Below the pieces are notes generated by a model. The model was not told where the DNA came from, did not search any database, and was given only the letters and a program-made list of their open reading frames with translations. Shown here in pieces: positions 53,867 to 63,621 of a DNA stretch of 64,000 nucleotides. The stretch is from Myxococcales bacterium. GTDB taxonomy: Bacteria; Myxococcota_A; UBA9160; UBA4427. The stretch covers positions 163,102 to 227,101 of the forward strand of contig DUBZ01000070.1 of assembly GCA_012960035.1 (NCBI GenBank), in the 5' to 3' direction. A program made the translations under genes and the position numbers. Position 1 is the stretch's first letter, and the number at the start of each line of letters is the position of its first letter.

Positions 53867-55225
53867 TCAACTCTCACGGTGGTGGGTTGATGAGTGGGAC
53901 GCGCGGTTCGAGTCGAGGTCCTGCACCGCGGCGCGAAAGTGATCCCCGCGGTCGGTAAAGCTTTTGAATTGGTCGAAGCTCGCGCACGCTGGCGCGAGCA
54001 ACACGACGTCGCCGGGTTCGGCACGCTGCCAAGCAGCCGTCACTGCGGCGCCGAGATCTTTTGCTCGATCGACGGGAACGCGGCCCGCGAGGGCATCTTC
54101 GAGCTGGGGCGCCGACTCGCCGTACAGGACCGCGGCTTTTACCCGTGTGGCAGCAACGTCTGCCAGCCGGTCAAACGCCAGTCCCTTGCCGCGACCGCCG
54201 GCTAACCAGACCACCGGTTCGTCAAAGCCTTCGATCGAACTTTGCGCCGCGCCAGGGTTTGTGGCCTTGGAGTCGTTGATAAAGCGAACGTCGGAAACAG
54301 TCGCGATGACCTCGCATCGATGGGGCAGGCCGGGGAAGTCGCGCAGGGCGCCGATGGCCGCCGTGGGATCGACGCCGAGGCTGTCGACGATGGCGACCGC
54401 GGCGAGCACGTTTTCGAGGTTGTGGACGCCGGCCAGCTGGAGCCCGTCGAGAGAAAGTCTCTGGGTCTCTGCGCCGTGGCGAACCACGATGGCGCCGCTG
54501 TCGAGAAACGCGCCGTCTTCGGTGGGACCGCGTCGGCTGGTGAAGATCACGCGTGCCGCACAGCTCGCTGCGAGGTCCCGACACTCGGCGTCGTCGGCGT
54601 TGAGCACCGCAACGTCGTCGGGGCGCTGGTTCGCGAAAATCGCTGCCTTTGCATCCCGGTAGGCTTCGAAGCTTCCATGTCGATCGAGGTGATCTGGGCT
54701 GATGTTCAGCACCGCTGCCACCCGGGGTGCAAAGTCACGCGTGGCCTCGAGTTGGAAGGAAGAGACTTCAAGCACGGCAACGTCGAGGGGCGCACCTACG
54801 AGTGTGAGCGCCGGCGTGCCGAGGTTGCCCGCGGCCTTCGCGCGTAGGCCCGCATGCTGGAGCATCACTTCGACGAGGCTTACGGTCGTCGACTTTCCGT
54901 TGGTCCCGGTGACAGCGACGATCGGAATTTGAAGGAATGCACCGGCAAGCTCGATGTCCCCAGCCACGTGCTTGGCGCGGCCCTCGTAGCGGGACGCCGC
55001 AATGCCAGGGCTTGGAACGACTAGATCAAAATCCGCGGGGTCGGGCCATTCGCACCCCACCGAAACCGCGATACCAGAAGCGAGCGAGTCGAGTTCAGAA
55101 AGGTCGCTGGCAGGGGCTTCGTCTGCGGCCGTCACCTTCGCACCGCGCGCGGCGCAAAAGTTCGCCGCACTGCGTCCCGACATTCCGAGACCCAAAACCA
55201 AAACACTTTTGTCCGACACATCCAT
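53867..55225 (-). CDS. murD: UDP-N-acetylmuramoylalanine-D-glutamate ligase
   Basis: Third Mur ligase, adding D-glutamate, 452 residues. The N-terminal domain has VLVLGLGMSGRSAANFCAAR. The ATP site is IVAVTGTNGKSTTVSLVEVM, followed by LNISPDHLDRHGSFEAYRDA with the Mg2+-binding histidine. The carbamylated-lysine region follows: RDAKAAIF. The C-domain has FINDSKATNPGAAQSSIEGF. ATG 55225. It lies 99 bp after mraY, one of the few real gaps in the cluster. Confidence 0.96.
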   Translation of the reverse strand: MDVSDKSVLVLGLGMSGRSAANFCAARGAKVTAADEAPASDLSELDSLASGIAVSVGCEWPDPADFDLVVPSPGIAASRYEGRAKHVAGDIELAGAFLQIPIVAVTGTNGKSTTVSLVEVMLQHAGLRAKAAGNLGTPALTLVGAPLDVAVLEVSSFQLEATRDFAPRVAAVLNISPDHLDRHGSFEAYRDAKAAIFANQRPDDVAVLNADDAECRDLAASCAARVIFTSRRGPTEDGAFLDSGAIVVRHGAETQRLSLDGLQLAGVHNLENVLAAVAIVDSLGVDPTAAIGALRDFPGLPHRCEVIATVSDVRFINDSKATNPGAAQSSIEGFDEPVVWLAGGRGKGLAFDRLADVAATRVKAAVLYGESAPQLEDALAGRVPVDRAKDLGAAVTAAWQRAEPGDVVLLAPACASFDQFKSFTDRGDHFRAAVQDLDSNRASHSSTHHRES

Positions 55226-55324
55226 GTCGATGCGGTGCCCCTCAGCGCGCGCAAATGAACCTCGCTTTCAAACCCCTTCAATCAAATTCGGTGACGCAAC
55301 GTCGCTGCCAATGGCAGCCAACGC

Positions 55325-56398
55325 TCAGCGAAGCTTGAGCGACGACAATGCGACGAGCGCGAGGATGATCGAAACGATCCAGAAGCGAACAACGATTTTT
55401 TGTTCAGCCCAACCAAGCTTTTCAAAGTGGTGATGGATGGGCGCCATTAAAAACACTCTCTTTCCCGTAAGCTTGAAAGAGGCAACTTGAATGATCACGG
55501 ACACGGTCTCGACGACGAAAATGCCGCCGACTACGGCCAGCAAGATTTCTTGTCGAATCAAAACCGCGATGGTTCCAAGCGCGCCGCCGAGGGCGAGGCT
55601 GCCTACATCGCCCATGAAGAGCTCGGCAGGAGACGCGTTGAACCACAGAAAGCCAAGGCTGCCGCCCACCATTGCGCCGCAGAAGATCGCGAGCTGCCCG
55701 GAGCCTGGGACGTACTTGATGTTCAAATACTCGGCGATGCCGGTGTGGCCGGCGGCATAGGAAAGCAACAGGAATGTCGCGGCGGTAATCATCACTGGAC
55801 CAATCGCCAAGCCATCGAGGCCGTCCGTGAGGTTTACGCCGTTGCTCGCCGCGACAATGATGAATGCGGCCAGGGGCACGTAGAAGATGCCAATGTTCGG
55901 CGTGAAGTTCTTGAAGAACGGGACGGCAAGCTCTTTGTCAAAGGCGGGGTCGGTGTAGATCGCGATGGCGACGCCCAAAGCGAAGACGACCTGCCATACA
56001 AGCTTCGTGCGCGCCGAGATGCCCGCGCTGCTGCCTTGGGTGACCTTCTTATAGTCGTCGGTGAAGCCGAGCACGCCGTAGCCCGCCGTTAGCCCGACCA
56101 AGATCCAGACCATGCGTTGGTCAAGCTCGCTCCACAGCAACACCGAAACCAGCAGCGAGAACAGGATCAACAGGCCACCCATGGTCGGCGTGCCTTCTTT
56201 GGCTTGATGATCGGGGCCGATTTCACGAATCGGTTGGCCGATGCGCAACGCCGAAAGCTTGCGGATTAACCAAGGGCCCAAGACGAGACAGATGAACAGG
56301 GAAGTGAGTGTCGCGGCCGCGGTGCGAAAGGTGATGTACCGCACCACGTTAAAAACGCCGTATGTCTCGCTAAGCGGATAAAGGAGGTGGTAAAGCAT
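55325..56398 (-). CDS. mraY: Phospho-N-acetylmuramoyl-pentapeptide transferase
   Basis: Polytopic enzyme that makes lipid I from UDP-MurNAc-pentapeptide and undecaprenyl phosphate, 357 residues with about ten helices. It shows HQAKEGTPTMGGLLIL, GFTDDYKKV with the DD pair for Mg2+, SNGVNLTDGLDGLAIGP (NxxNxxDGLDGLA) and the HHHFEKLGWAE cytoplasmic loop. The start ATG 56398 shares one base with the murF stop (TAATG). Confidence 0.97.
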   Translation of the reverse strand: MLYHLLYPLSETYGVFNVVRYITFRTAAATLTSLFICLVLGPWLIRKLSALRIGQPIREIGPDHQAKEGTPTMGGLLILFSLLVSVLLWSELDQRMVWILVGLTAGYGVLGFTDDYKKVTQGSSAGISARTKLVWQVVFALGVAIAIYTDPAFDKELAVPFFKNFTPNIGIFYVPLAAFIIVAASNGVNLTDGLDGLAIGPVMITAATFLLLSYAAGHTGIAEYLNIKYVPGSGQLAIFCGAMVGGSLGFLWFNASPAELFMGDVGSLALGGALGTIAVLIRQEILLAVVGGIFVVETVSVIIQVASFKLTGKRVFLMAPIHHHFEKLGWAEQKIVVRFWIVSIILALVALSSLKLR

Positions 56399-57825
56399 TA
56401 GTTGGACACCCCGTCGTTCTGTTCGTGCTTGTTGGCTTTCAACAGCTCTTCGACAACGCGTTCCATACGCGCGGCGCGTGAGCCTTTGACCAAGATCCAG
56501 TCGCCAGAAGCCAGAGTGGGCTGCACGGTCCTCGCCGCTTCTTCGTGTGTGTCACAGCGATGAATCTGCGCTGCAGCCATGCCAGCTTCACCTGCGCCCT
56601 GGGCGATGCCTTGCGCCGCGTCGCCCACGGTGACGAGGAGCGCAGCGCCGGCTTCAAAGACTTGCTTGCCCGCGTCCCGATGCGCCTGCGGTGCGTTGGC
56701 ACCGAGCTCGCCCATGCCACCAAGGATCGCGATACCGCGTCCTTTGGCTGCGAGGGATGCCAAGCTTGAAATCGCGGCGCCCATCGACTGTGGGTTCGCG
56801 TTGTAGGTGTCATCAATGAGAGAAACGCCGCCAGCAAGGGTGTGCCGACCCATCCTGCCCGCAATGCCCGCGTAGTTACCGAGCCCCGCGGCGATCGTTT
56901 CGACTGATAGGTCGCAAGCGACGCCGACTGCTGCCGCGGCAAGCGCATTGATCACGGTCGTGTCGCCCAGCGCTTTGATCCGTACTTGGGCTTCGCCCTT
57001 GGGCGTGAGCAGGGTGAAGTGATAAGCCCCGTCTTCTTCGAAGCGGGTGTTCTCCGCCCGCACATCAGCGTCCGGGTTGACACCAAACGAGGTGACGCGG
57101 CCCGCTGCGCGATCCGACTGGGCGCGCACATGTGGGTCATCCCAGTTGGCCACCGCGGTGCCACCCGCACCCAAGGCTGCGAAGAGGTCGCCTTTCTCGG
57201 CTGCAATCTCTTCTTGGCTGCCGAGGTATTCGATGTGTGCGGTTCCGACGTTGGTGACGAGCCCGATGTCAGGCAGCCCAATGTTTGCGAGAACGGCGAT
57301 TTCGCCGCGATGGTTCATCCCCATCTCGACCACCGCGCGAACATCCTCTGGCCTTCGCGACAACAACGTGAGCGGCACGCCGAAGTTGTTGTTGAGGTTG
57401 CCCTGGGTCTTGAGGCACGGGCCCGCGGTTTCGAGCACCGCGGAGATCATCTCTTTGGTCGTCGTTTTGCCGCAACTTCCGGTGAGTGCGATGACCGTTC
57501 CGGCGAAGCGCCCGCGGTGGCCGGTGGCGAGGTCGCCGATGCCTTTGGTCGTGTCGGCGACAGCGATTACCGCAATGTCGGCGAATGCGGTCAGGTCGAC
57601 ATCGCTGCCGGTCTGCATGAGCAACCCCGAAGCTCCCGCGTCTTTTGCTTGGGCGAGGAACTTGTGCGCGTCGTGGTTGGGGCCGACGATGGCGGCAAAC
57701 AAACAACCGGGCGTGACTTTGCGTGTGTCGATCGCGAGACCCAAAAGTTTTGTATCGGGCGAGCCCGACACGACTTCGCCGCCGCACCACTGCGCGACAT
57801 CTGCGGCGGTGTAACGGACGCTCAT
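56398..57825 (-). CDS. murF: UDP-N-acetylmuramoyl-tripeptide-D-alanyl-D-alanine ligase
   Basis: Fourth Mur ligase, adding D-Ala-D-Ala, 475 residues. ATP site VIALTGSCGKTTTKEMISAV, with Cys in place of the more common Asn/Ser. EMGMNHRGEIAVLANIGLPD and VGTAHIEYLGSQEEIAAEKG form the catalytic core, and SLIDDTYNANPQSMGAAISS the C-domain junction, all typical of MurF. ATG 57825 overlaps murE by 4 bp. The C-terminal end is Lys/Glu rich. Confidence 0.96.
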   Translation of the reverse strand: MSVRYTAADVAQWCGGEVVSGSPDTKLLGLAIDTRKVTPGCLFAAIVGPNHDAHKFLAQAKDAGASGLLMQTGSDVDLTAFADIAVIAVADTTKGIGDLATGHRGRFAGTVIALTGSCGKTTTKEMISAVLETAGPCLKTQGNLNNNFGVPLTLLSRRPEDVRAVVEMGMNHRGEIAVLANIGLPDIGLVTNVGTAHIEYLGSQEEIAAEKGDLFAALGAGGTAVANWDDPHVRAQSDRAAGRVTSFGVNPDADVRAENTRFEEDGAYHFTLLTPKGEAQVRIKALGDTTVINALAAAAVGVACDLSVETIAAGLGNYAGIAGRMGRHTLAGGVSLIDDTYNANPQSMGAAISSLASLAAKGRGIAILGGMGELGANAPQAHRDAGKQVFEAGAALLVTVGDAAQGIAQGAGEAGMAAAQIHRCDTHEEAARTVQPTLASGDWILVKGSRAARMERVVEELLKANKHEQNDGVSN

Positions 57826-59369
57826 TCGCCCCCCCGTTGTCGCAGCGCGCGGCGTGCTTCATCGCGATCGTCGAAGGGAAGCTTTGTCGTTCCGACGATC
57901 TGGTAGTCCTCGTGGCCTTTGCCCGCGAGTACCACGGCGTCGTCTTTGCGCGCGATCGCGATCGCGTGTGCGACGGCTTCACGTCGATCGACGACGACGG
58001 AGTAAGCCCGTGCGCTGGCATCAAGCGCATCGATGTCGACGCGCTGCATGTCGTTCAAGCCCGCCTCGACGTCGACGAGGATGGCTACCGGATCTTCGGT
58101 TCGGGGGTTGTCGCTCGTCGCGAGAGCGAGGTCGCTTGATTGAGCGACAGCCTGGGCCATCAATGGCCGCTTCTTTCGGTCTCGGTCACCGCCGCAACCG
58201 AACACAGTAATGAGCCGGCCGGTCGAAAGAGCCCGCACCGCGGCGAGGAGCTTTTCGACAGCGTCGGGCGTGTGGGCATAGTCGACAATGATGGTCGGCG
58301 CGTCGGGGGCATCGTCTGCCACGACTTCCATGCGTCCTGGAACTTGCGGACAAGCACGCACGCCTTCAGCAATGGCTTCGGGTTCGAGGCCGAGGCCGAC
58401 ACAGATCCCGCAAGCGACCAGCAGATTCTCGAGGTTGAAGTCGCCGACGAGCGGTACGTCGAGATCGACGTTGCCCGTCGGCAGTTCGATGCAAACGCGG
58501 CTTCCGGACAAGGTGATATCTGCACTCACAAGGCGTATATCGGCGGGTGTGGTCGCATCCCGCGTAACCGTGATCACTCTAGCTCCGCGTGTTTTGGCGG
58601 CGTCGACAAACTGGCTTGCACACGAATCGTCGAGGTTCACGATCGCGCAACCCGATGCATCGAGATACTGGGTAAAGAGCAAGAGCTTTGAGGCCAGGTA
58701 GGCCTCCATGTTTCCATGAAAATCGAGGTGGTCCTGGGTGACGTTGGTCACAGCGGCAATGTTGAACTTGCAGCCCAATACGCGCCCCAACTCGAGGCCA
58801 TGGGACGAGACTTCCATCACGACATGGTCAACGTTCTGAGTTCGCATGTTGCGAAGGGTGCTCTGGAGTTCGAGGCTTTCGGGGGTCGTGTTTACCGATG
58901 GGGCTGCGTTTCCCGCATAGCGAACTTCGACCGTGCCGATGAGGCCCGTGCGTTTTCGCGCGTGACCGAGGATCGACTCCACCAAGTAGCTGGTGCTCGT
59001 CTTGCCATTGGTTCCGGTAATGCCGATTAGCGTGACTTCGTTCGCCGGCTCACCGTAAAAGCGGGTTGCGATGGCTGCGAGTGAACGGCGCGTGTCGGGC
59101 ACTTGGGCGATTGCAACGCCGAGATTCTGCGTATTTTCGGAGTTCGTCTGAACCAATAGCGCGACGGCGCCAAGTGTGATGGCACGTTCCAGGTAGTCGT
59201 GTCCATCGCTTGCACTTCCCACGAGGGCGACAAAGAGATCGCCCGGAGCAACCTTGCGCGAGTCGTAGGAAATGCCGCGGATGACAGGGTCGCTTCCGAG
59301 ATCGCAGTGCATCGATGCCGGGGGGGCGAGTTCTTTGGGGAGCGCGGCGAGCAAACTCGAAAACTGCAT
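57822..59369 (-). CDS. murE: UDP-MurNAc-tripeptide synthetase, meso-diaminopimelate type
   Basis: Mur ligase adding the third residue, 515 residues. ATP site ITGTNGKTSTSYLVE (near 118-130), NVTQDHLDFHGNMEAYLASK with the carbamylated lysine region, and VDYAHTPDAVEKLL. The motif DNPR at 420-423 marks enzymes that add meso-diaminopimelate rather than lysine, so the wall is predicted to be of the DAP type. ATG 59369 shares its last base with the end of ftsI. Confidence 0.97.
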   Translation of the reverse strand: MQFSSLLAALPKELAPPASMHCDLGSDPVIRGISYDSRKVAPGDLFVALVGSASDGHDYLERAITLGAVALLVQTNSENTQNLGVAIAQVPDTRRSLAAIATRFYGEPANEVTLIGITGTNGKTSTSYLVESILGHARKRTGLIGTVEVRYAGNAAPSVNTTPESLELQSTLRNMRTQNVDHVVMEVSSHGLELGRVLGCKFNIAAVTNVTQDHLDFHGNMEAYLASKLLLFTQYLDASGCAIVNLDDSCASQFVDAAKTRGARVITVTRDATTPADIRLVSADITLSGSRVCIELPTGNVDLDVPLVGDFNLENLLVACGICVGLGLEPEAIAEGVRACPQVPGRMEVVADDAPDAPTIIVDYAHTPDAVEKLLAAVRALSTGRLITVFGCGGDRDRKKRPLMAQAVAQSSDLALATSDNPRTEDPVAILVDVEAGLNDMQRVDIDALDASARAYSVVVDRREAVAHAIAIARKDDAVVLAGKGHEDYQIVGTTKLPFDDRDEARRALRQRGGE

Positions 59370-61528
59370 CAGCCGCCTTGCCCCCCGTCGGCGCTAAACG
59401 AAACGCGCACGCGCTTATTCATGCCATATACGATCGTGCCCGGCGTGGGTGCTTGATGGATCGCAAGCCCTTCGCCACGAATCTCGAGTGAAATGGCTTC
59501 GCGCCTCGCCATATCGCGAACGGACTGCACTGTCTCGCCTCGGAAGTCCGGTATCAAGACAGGCTCGTTGTTGTTTTCGACAATCGATAGGACCGTAGAA
59601 GCGCGAGCAGAAGAGGGCGCAACGGGGGGCGCAGCGACATGGGGCAACTTCGTGACCGCTGTCTTCTTTGCACTCACGTTGGTCGCGGTGGGCTTGGCTT
59701 TTGTTCGCGGTTTGTTGAGCGCGGACGTTTTCTCAGCCGATTTGTTTGTGCCTGCGGCAAGCTTGATTGGCTTGGCCTTCTGTAGGCTCGGCTTTGCTTT
59801 GGCCAGCAATTCGGGTCGCTTCGATGCGGGGATCGGTTCGGCCTTGGTCAAGATGCCGAGATGCGCGAGTTGTCCGGCAGCGACTTTGGCGAAGAGGGGG
59901 GCCGCAACGTCGCCACCGCCGTGTGCCCAGCCTTTCGGTTCGTCGAGCATGGCGACAATGACGAGCTTAGGGTCTTCGGCGGGTGCGGCGCCCATGAACC
60001 ACGCGCCGTAGCGCGTATTGGAATAGCGGCGGCGCTTCACATCGAGCTTTTGCGCCGTGCCGGTCTTGCCCGCAACCCGCAGCCCCTTGAGTGCGGCTTT
60101 GCGCCCGGTGCCGTCGGCACTGACGACGGTTTCGAGCATGCTCATCACGCTCGCCGCGACTTCTTGTTTTACGACTCGGCGCGGTTCGTCGACGGCGGTG
60201 GGTTCCCACTCGCCACCCACCCGGCGCCGTGCGCTGACGAGGCGCGGCGTTCGGAGTTGACCGTCGCTCGCGAGAGCACACATGGCAGCGGCCAGCTGAA
60301 CGGCTGTGACGCCGATGCCCTGGCCATAAGATACGGTCGCATGGTCGATCGGTTTCCAGTTCTTCCAACCGCGAAGGAGGCCGTTGGATTCGGACGGGAA
60401 GCCGCTTCCGGAATGACGTCCGAAGCCGAAGCGCACCAGAGCGTTGTAATGGGCTTCGGGCCCGAGCTTTTGGGCGATCATGACCGTGCCGATGTTGCTC
60501 GACACCTGCAGAATCTTCGACGGATCGATCACGCCGTATGGATGGTGGTCGCGAATTTTCTTGCCCGGCAGTTGCATCGTGCCGTCGCCGGTGTCGAACC
60601 GCTGATTGCTCTTGATGGCCCCGGCATCGAGCGCGGCTGCGACTAGGAAAGCCTTCATGACCGAGCCGGGTTCCAGCGCGTCGTGAAATGCTCGTGATCC
60701 GGTCTTCTTGTAATCGACCGTTCGAAACTGATTGGGGTTAAAGCCCGGAGACTCGGCGAGAGCAAGGATCTCACCTGTGCGCGGGTCCATCGTGACCACG
60801 AAACCCCCGAGCGCTCCGCGCTTCTTGATGGCGTCGCGCAGGGCGGTTTCGGCTTCGGCCTGCATCGCCATGTCGATCGTCAGTGCGACATCGCCGCCGC
60901 TCGACGAGACGGGCGCAACGAGTTCACGCGCAAGCAAGCGTCCGCGTGCGTCTCGCTCGACCGGCGTGCGAACCGGCGTGCCGGTGAGCCATTCATTTTC
61001 TTGGGCTTCGATGCCCCGAACCCCGATGCCGTCGATGTTTGCGAAGCCTAATAGCGAGCTCGCGAGTTCATCGGCGGGGTATGCGCGGCGGGGCTCAGAA
61101 ATGATTCCGACCCCGGGCAAGTCGAGCGCTTCGATGCGCGTCGCCACCTCATCGCTCACCCATCGGCGTACGAAGGTAAAGCGTTTGCGCCCGCGCAGGC
61201 GTTCCCTGAGCGCCTTCGGATTGATGTTCAGCGCGTTCGCGAGGGCGTCGAGATTCTTGGCGTTGCCGTCGAAGTCGCTCGGGAGCATGTACACCGACGA
61301 CGCCTGGGTGGAGAGCGCCATTTCGACACCATTGCGGTCGACGATCAAGCCACGCGTCGCGGGCAAGATCATGACGCCCTCAAGCTGTCCCTTGCCGCGG
61401 AACGCCCCGCGTTCGGAAACGACTGTGAGGTGAGCTGCGCGGGCGGCGAGTAGCAAGAACAAACAAACGAACAGCGCTCGAAGCAACGCGATACGACGAC
61501 CGGCGTCTGCGAGCGATTCCGACCTCAT
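59369..61528 (-). CDS. ftsI: Division transpeptidase FtsI (PBP3) with C-terminal PASTA domain
   Basis: Class B penicillin-binding protein of 719 residues that cross-links septal peptidoglycan. One membrane helix (LFVCLFLLLAARAAHLTVV), then the dimerisation domain, and the transpeptidase with SVMK (289-292, nucleophile Ser289), SSN (343-345) and KTG (488-490). A Lys/Ala/Pro-rich linker of about 90 residues leads to a PASTA domain near 650-715 (VLIPDFRGETVQSVRDMARR). PASTA on FtsI is uncommon in gamma-proteobacteria but seen in deltaproteobacteria and Gram-positives. ATG 61528 overlaps the ftsL stop. Confidence 0.96.
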   Translation of the reverse strand: MRSESLADAGRRIALLRALFVCLFLLLAARAAHLTVVSERGAFRGKGQLEGVMILPATRGLIVDRNGVEMALSTQASSVYMLPSDFDGNAKNLDALANALNINPKALRERLRGRKRFTFVRRWVSDEVATRIEALDLPGVGIISEPRRAYPADELASSLLGFANIDGIGVRGIEAQENEWLTGTPVRTPVERDARGRLLARELVAPVSSSGGDVALTIDMAMQAEAETALRDAIKKRGALGGFVVTMDPRTGEILALAESPGFNPNQFRTVDYKKTGSRAFHDALEPGSVMKAFLVAAALDAGAIKSNQRFDTGDGTMQLPGKKIRDHHPYGVIDPSKILQVSSNIGTVMIAQKLGPEAHYNALVRFGFGRHSGSGFPSESNGLLRGWKNWKPIDHATVSYGQGIGVTAVQLAAAMCALASDGQLRTPRLVSARRRVGGEWEPTAVDEPRRVVKQEVAASVMSMLETVVSADGTGRKAALKGLRVAGKTGTAQKLDVKRRRYSNTRYGAWFMGAAPAEDPKLVIVAMLDEPKGWAHGGGDVAAPLFAKVAAGQLAHLGILTKAEPIPASKRPELLAKAKPSLQKAKPIKLAAGTNKSAEKTSALNKPRTKAKPTATNVSAKKTAVTKLPHVAAPPVAPSSARASTVLSIVENNNEPVLIPDFRGETVQSVRDMARREAISLEIRGEGLAIHQAPTPGTIVYGMNKRVRVSFSADGGQGG

Positions 61529-61989
61529 GGGCGCGAACCTGCGACGACGGGCGCTGGTGCGCTCGCAACGTGAGGGTCGGGTTGGGCCGCAAACGGAGGC
61601 TTTGATTCCGCCGGAGCATGAAAGTTGATTACGCGCTCGGGCGCGTAAAAGCCGAGAGCCGCAGCTTGCACCGAAAGAAGCTTGGGCTCACGCAGGCGCA
61701 ACAGGTCAACCGTCATGTCGCGTTTTTCGGCTAGCAGTTCTTGCTCGACGGTGACGCCTTCGGCGACTGCGTAGCGCAAACGTACGATGTGCATGCGCAG
61801 ACCGGCGAGCAGGAGTGATGCAACGACGACGGCCGCAATCGCGGGAAGCCAGGTCTGACTGTCGATCTCACGGCGGCTCGGCGCCATGTCGAGGCCGATC
61901 AAATCGAGTGGGCCGCCCGGCTCGCGGTCGTCGTGATACGGGCCCGGGAGATCGCGCAGCCAGCTGTTCAAAGGGTTCGGAATGTTCAC
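61525..61989 (-). CDS. ftsL: Cell division protein FtsL-like
   Basis: A 154-residue bitopic membrane protein in the ftsL position between rsmH and ftsI. It has a cytoplasmic acidic N-terminus, a single membrane helix near residues 46-66 (WLPAIAAVVVASLLLAGLRM), and a following coiled-coil-like segment (EQELLAEKRDMTVDLLRLRE). A proline/alanine-rich tail ends it. Sequence conservation in FtsL is low; position and topology carry the call. GTG 61989 overlaps the rsmH stop as GTGA. Confidence 0.82.
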   Translation of the reverse strand: MNIPNPLNSWLRDLPGPYHDDREPGGPLDLIGLDMAPSRREIDSQTWLPAIAAVVVASLLLAGLRMHIVRLRYAVAEGVTVEQELLAEKRDMTVDLLRLREPKLLSVQAAALGFYAPERVINFHAPAESKPPFAAQPDPHVASAPAPVVAGSRP

Positions 61990-62945
61990 GCTGCAGCCTC
62001 CGTCCGCTCAAATGCTCGCAACTTGCCCGAACGCGCTCTCGGGTTGGCTTTGACTTCTTCGTCCTCAGGTTGGATGGGCCGCCTGGTGATGACACGCATC
62101 GTGATCGTTCCACCGCAGATGCAGACCGGTGTAGCCGGCGGGCATTTGCAGCCCTTCGCTGCCGCGCGAAGGGTGTGCTTGACGATGCGGTCTTCGAGTG
62201 AGTGGTAAGCGATCACCACCAGGCGGCCCCCAGGTCGGAGGACCCGTATTGCTGCGTCCAGGCCATCGCGCAGCGCACCCAACTCGTCGTTGACTGCGAT
62301 GCGTAGAGCCTGGAAGACCAGTGTTGCGGGGTTGTGCTTTCGGCCACGACCGATGCCTGCTTCTTGAATGACGCGGAGCAGGTCGGCAGTGGTGAGAATC
62401 GGTGCTTCTTTGCGCGTGTCGACGATCGCTTTCGCAAGACGTCTGCTGCCGGGAAGCTCGCCGTAGTTCTGAAACCAGTCTTGAAGTTGTTGGGCGGACG
62501 CGGCCTTGAGTAGATCCGCGGCAGCAAGCTTTGCTTCGGGATCCATGCGCATGTCGAGTGGCGTCTCGTCTGCGTCGGTTCCACCGAAGCGGAAGCCGCG
62601 ACTCGACTCGTCGAGCTGGTAAGAAGACACACCGAGATCGAGCAACACACCGTCGACCGACTCGATGCCAAGCTCTTCGAGAACCTTGTCGAGGTGGCGA
62701 AAGGAAGAGGGCACCGTTTGAAGCCGATCGCCATAGCGGATCAAGCGTTCGCGTGCCGCACGCCGTGCTTCGGGGTCGTGGTCGATCCCGACAACAACAC
62801 CATCAGGAGACGTGCGCTCGAGGATCGCTTCGGCGTGTCCACCCCCGCCGAGGGTTCCGTCTATAACAAGCGCACCGGGTTGTAGATTGAGGTGCTGCAG
62901 GCTTTCGGTAAGGAGGACAGGGCAGTGATCGAAGTCTTTAGTCAC
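61986..62945 (-). CDS. rsmH: 16S rRNA (cytosine-N4)-methyltransferase RsmH (MraW)
   Basis: SAM-dependent methyltransferase that modifies C1402 of 16S rRNA, 319 residues from GTG 62945. Motifs: HCPVLLTESLQHLN, IDGTLGGGGHAEAIL (SAM site), VVGIDHDPEARRAA, GVLLDLGVSSYQLDESSRGF and LVVIAYHSLEDRIVKHTLRA. GTG 62945 is chosen because the family starts a few residues before HCPVLL; longer frames have no start near the domain. A spacer of about 190 bp with a hairpin separates it from mraZ. Confidence 0.95.
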   Translation of the reverse strand: MTKDFDHCPVLLTESLQHLNLQPGALVIDGTLGGGGHAEAILERTSPDGVVVGIDHDPEARRAARERLIRYGDRLQTVPSSFRHLDKVLEELGIESVDGVLLDLGVSSYQLDESSRGFRFGGTDADETPLDMRMDPEAKLAAADLLKAASAQQLQDWFQNYGELPGSRRLAKAIVDTRKEAPILTTADLLRVIQEAGIGRGRKHNPATLVFQALRIAVNDELGALRDGLDAAIRVLRPGGRLVVIAYHSLEDRIVKHTLRAAAKGCKCPPATPVCICGGTITMRVITRRPIQPEDEEVKANPRARSGKLRAFERTEAAA

Positions 62946-63098
62946 GAGAGCCAGTCGTCTCCCGCCTACACAGGGAATGAGAGAGGTTGGGTTCCGATGG
63001 AGAGGTGCTGGGGGCCCTGGATTGCCTATGTCCCGACGTGTACCCCCCAGTAACCACGTCGAACCATAATTGGCGTCCCAGGACACCCCAGCCTCTCT

Positions 63099-63122
63099 AC
63101 AGGAAGAACGTTCTCTTCCTGT
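63099..63122. other. Hairpin between mraZ and rsmH
   Basis: Perfect 9-bp arms ACAGGAAGA/TCTTCCTGT around a 6-nt centre ACGTTC, with an inner palindrome AGAACGTTCT. It lies 14 bp after the mraZ stop and has no T-run, so it could be an RNA processing or attenuation element rather than a terminator. Confidence 0.5.
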
Positions 63123-63136
63123 CCCCACCGTTCTTT

Positions 63137-63580
63137 CTAGCTCGTTGGACTACTGTCCACCGAAAGCTGAATCTCCTCGAGCCGGCTCATTGTTTCGAGC
63201 TTGGTCGTCTCAAAAATCGTGGTGTCCCAAATTTCTATGCAGTCGAGTACACCAGCGATCGTGACCTTGCTTTGAAGCTGCGCGTGCTCCCGAAGTGCGG
63301 GGGGCACGAGAATTCGTCCCTGGCTGTCGATCGGGCATTCGTCGGAACCGGAGATCACAAAGCGTGTATAGGCTTGGACGTCGGGTTGGAGCTTCGACTT
63401 GGCCATCAGGTTCTGCTCAATCACTTGCCAATCCTCGTAGGGATAGAGCGCCAGGTAGTTCTTGTAGTTCGTCAGGATCGGAGGGTGCTCGCTGCGTCTA
63501 AGAATCTCGTTTCGATATCCGGCGGGGATACTGAGCCTCCCCTTTTTGTCGATCGTATGATCGTGCCGGCCGCGAAACAT
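63137..63580 (-). CDS. mraZ: Transcriptional regulator MraZ
   Basis: A 147-residue AbrB-fold regulator that represses the dcw cluster in other bacteria. It contains two MraZ repeats, each with the D-x-x-G-R motif: DKKGRLSIPAGYRNEIL near residue 11 and DSQGRILVPPALREHAQ near residue 85. ATG 63580 follows AGGA at 11 bp. The cognate operator repeats lie about 40-100 bp upstream. Confidence 0.96.
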   Translation of the reverse strand: MFRGRHDHTIDKKGRLSIPAGYRNEILRRSEHPPILTNYKNYLALYPYEDWQVIEQNLMAKSKLQPDVQAYTRFVISGSDECPIDSQGRILVPPALREHAQLQSKVTIAGVLDCIEIWDTTIFETTKLETMSRLEEIQLSVDSSPTS

Positions 63581-63621
63581 CAGTTGTGATTCCTATGGGT
63601 CAGTCCGCCACCTCCGTGCTA

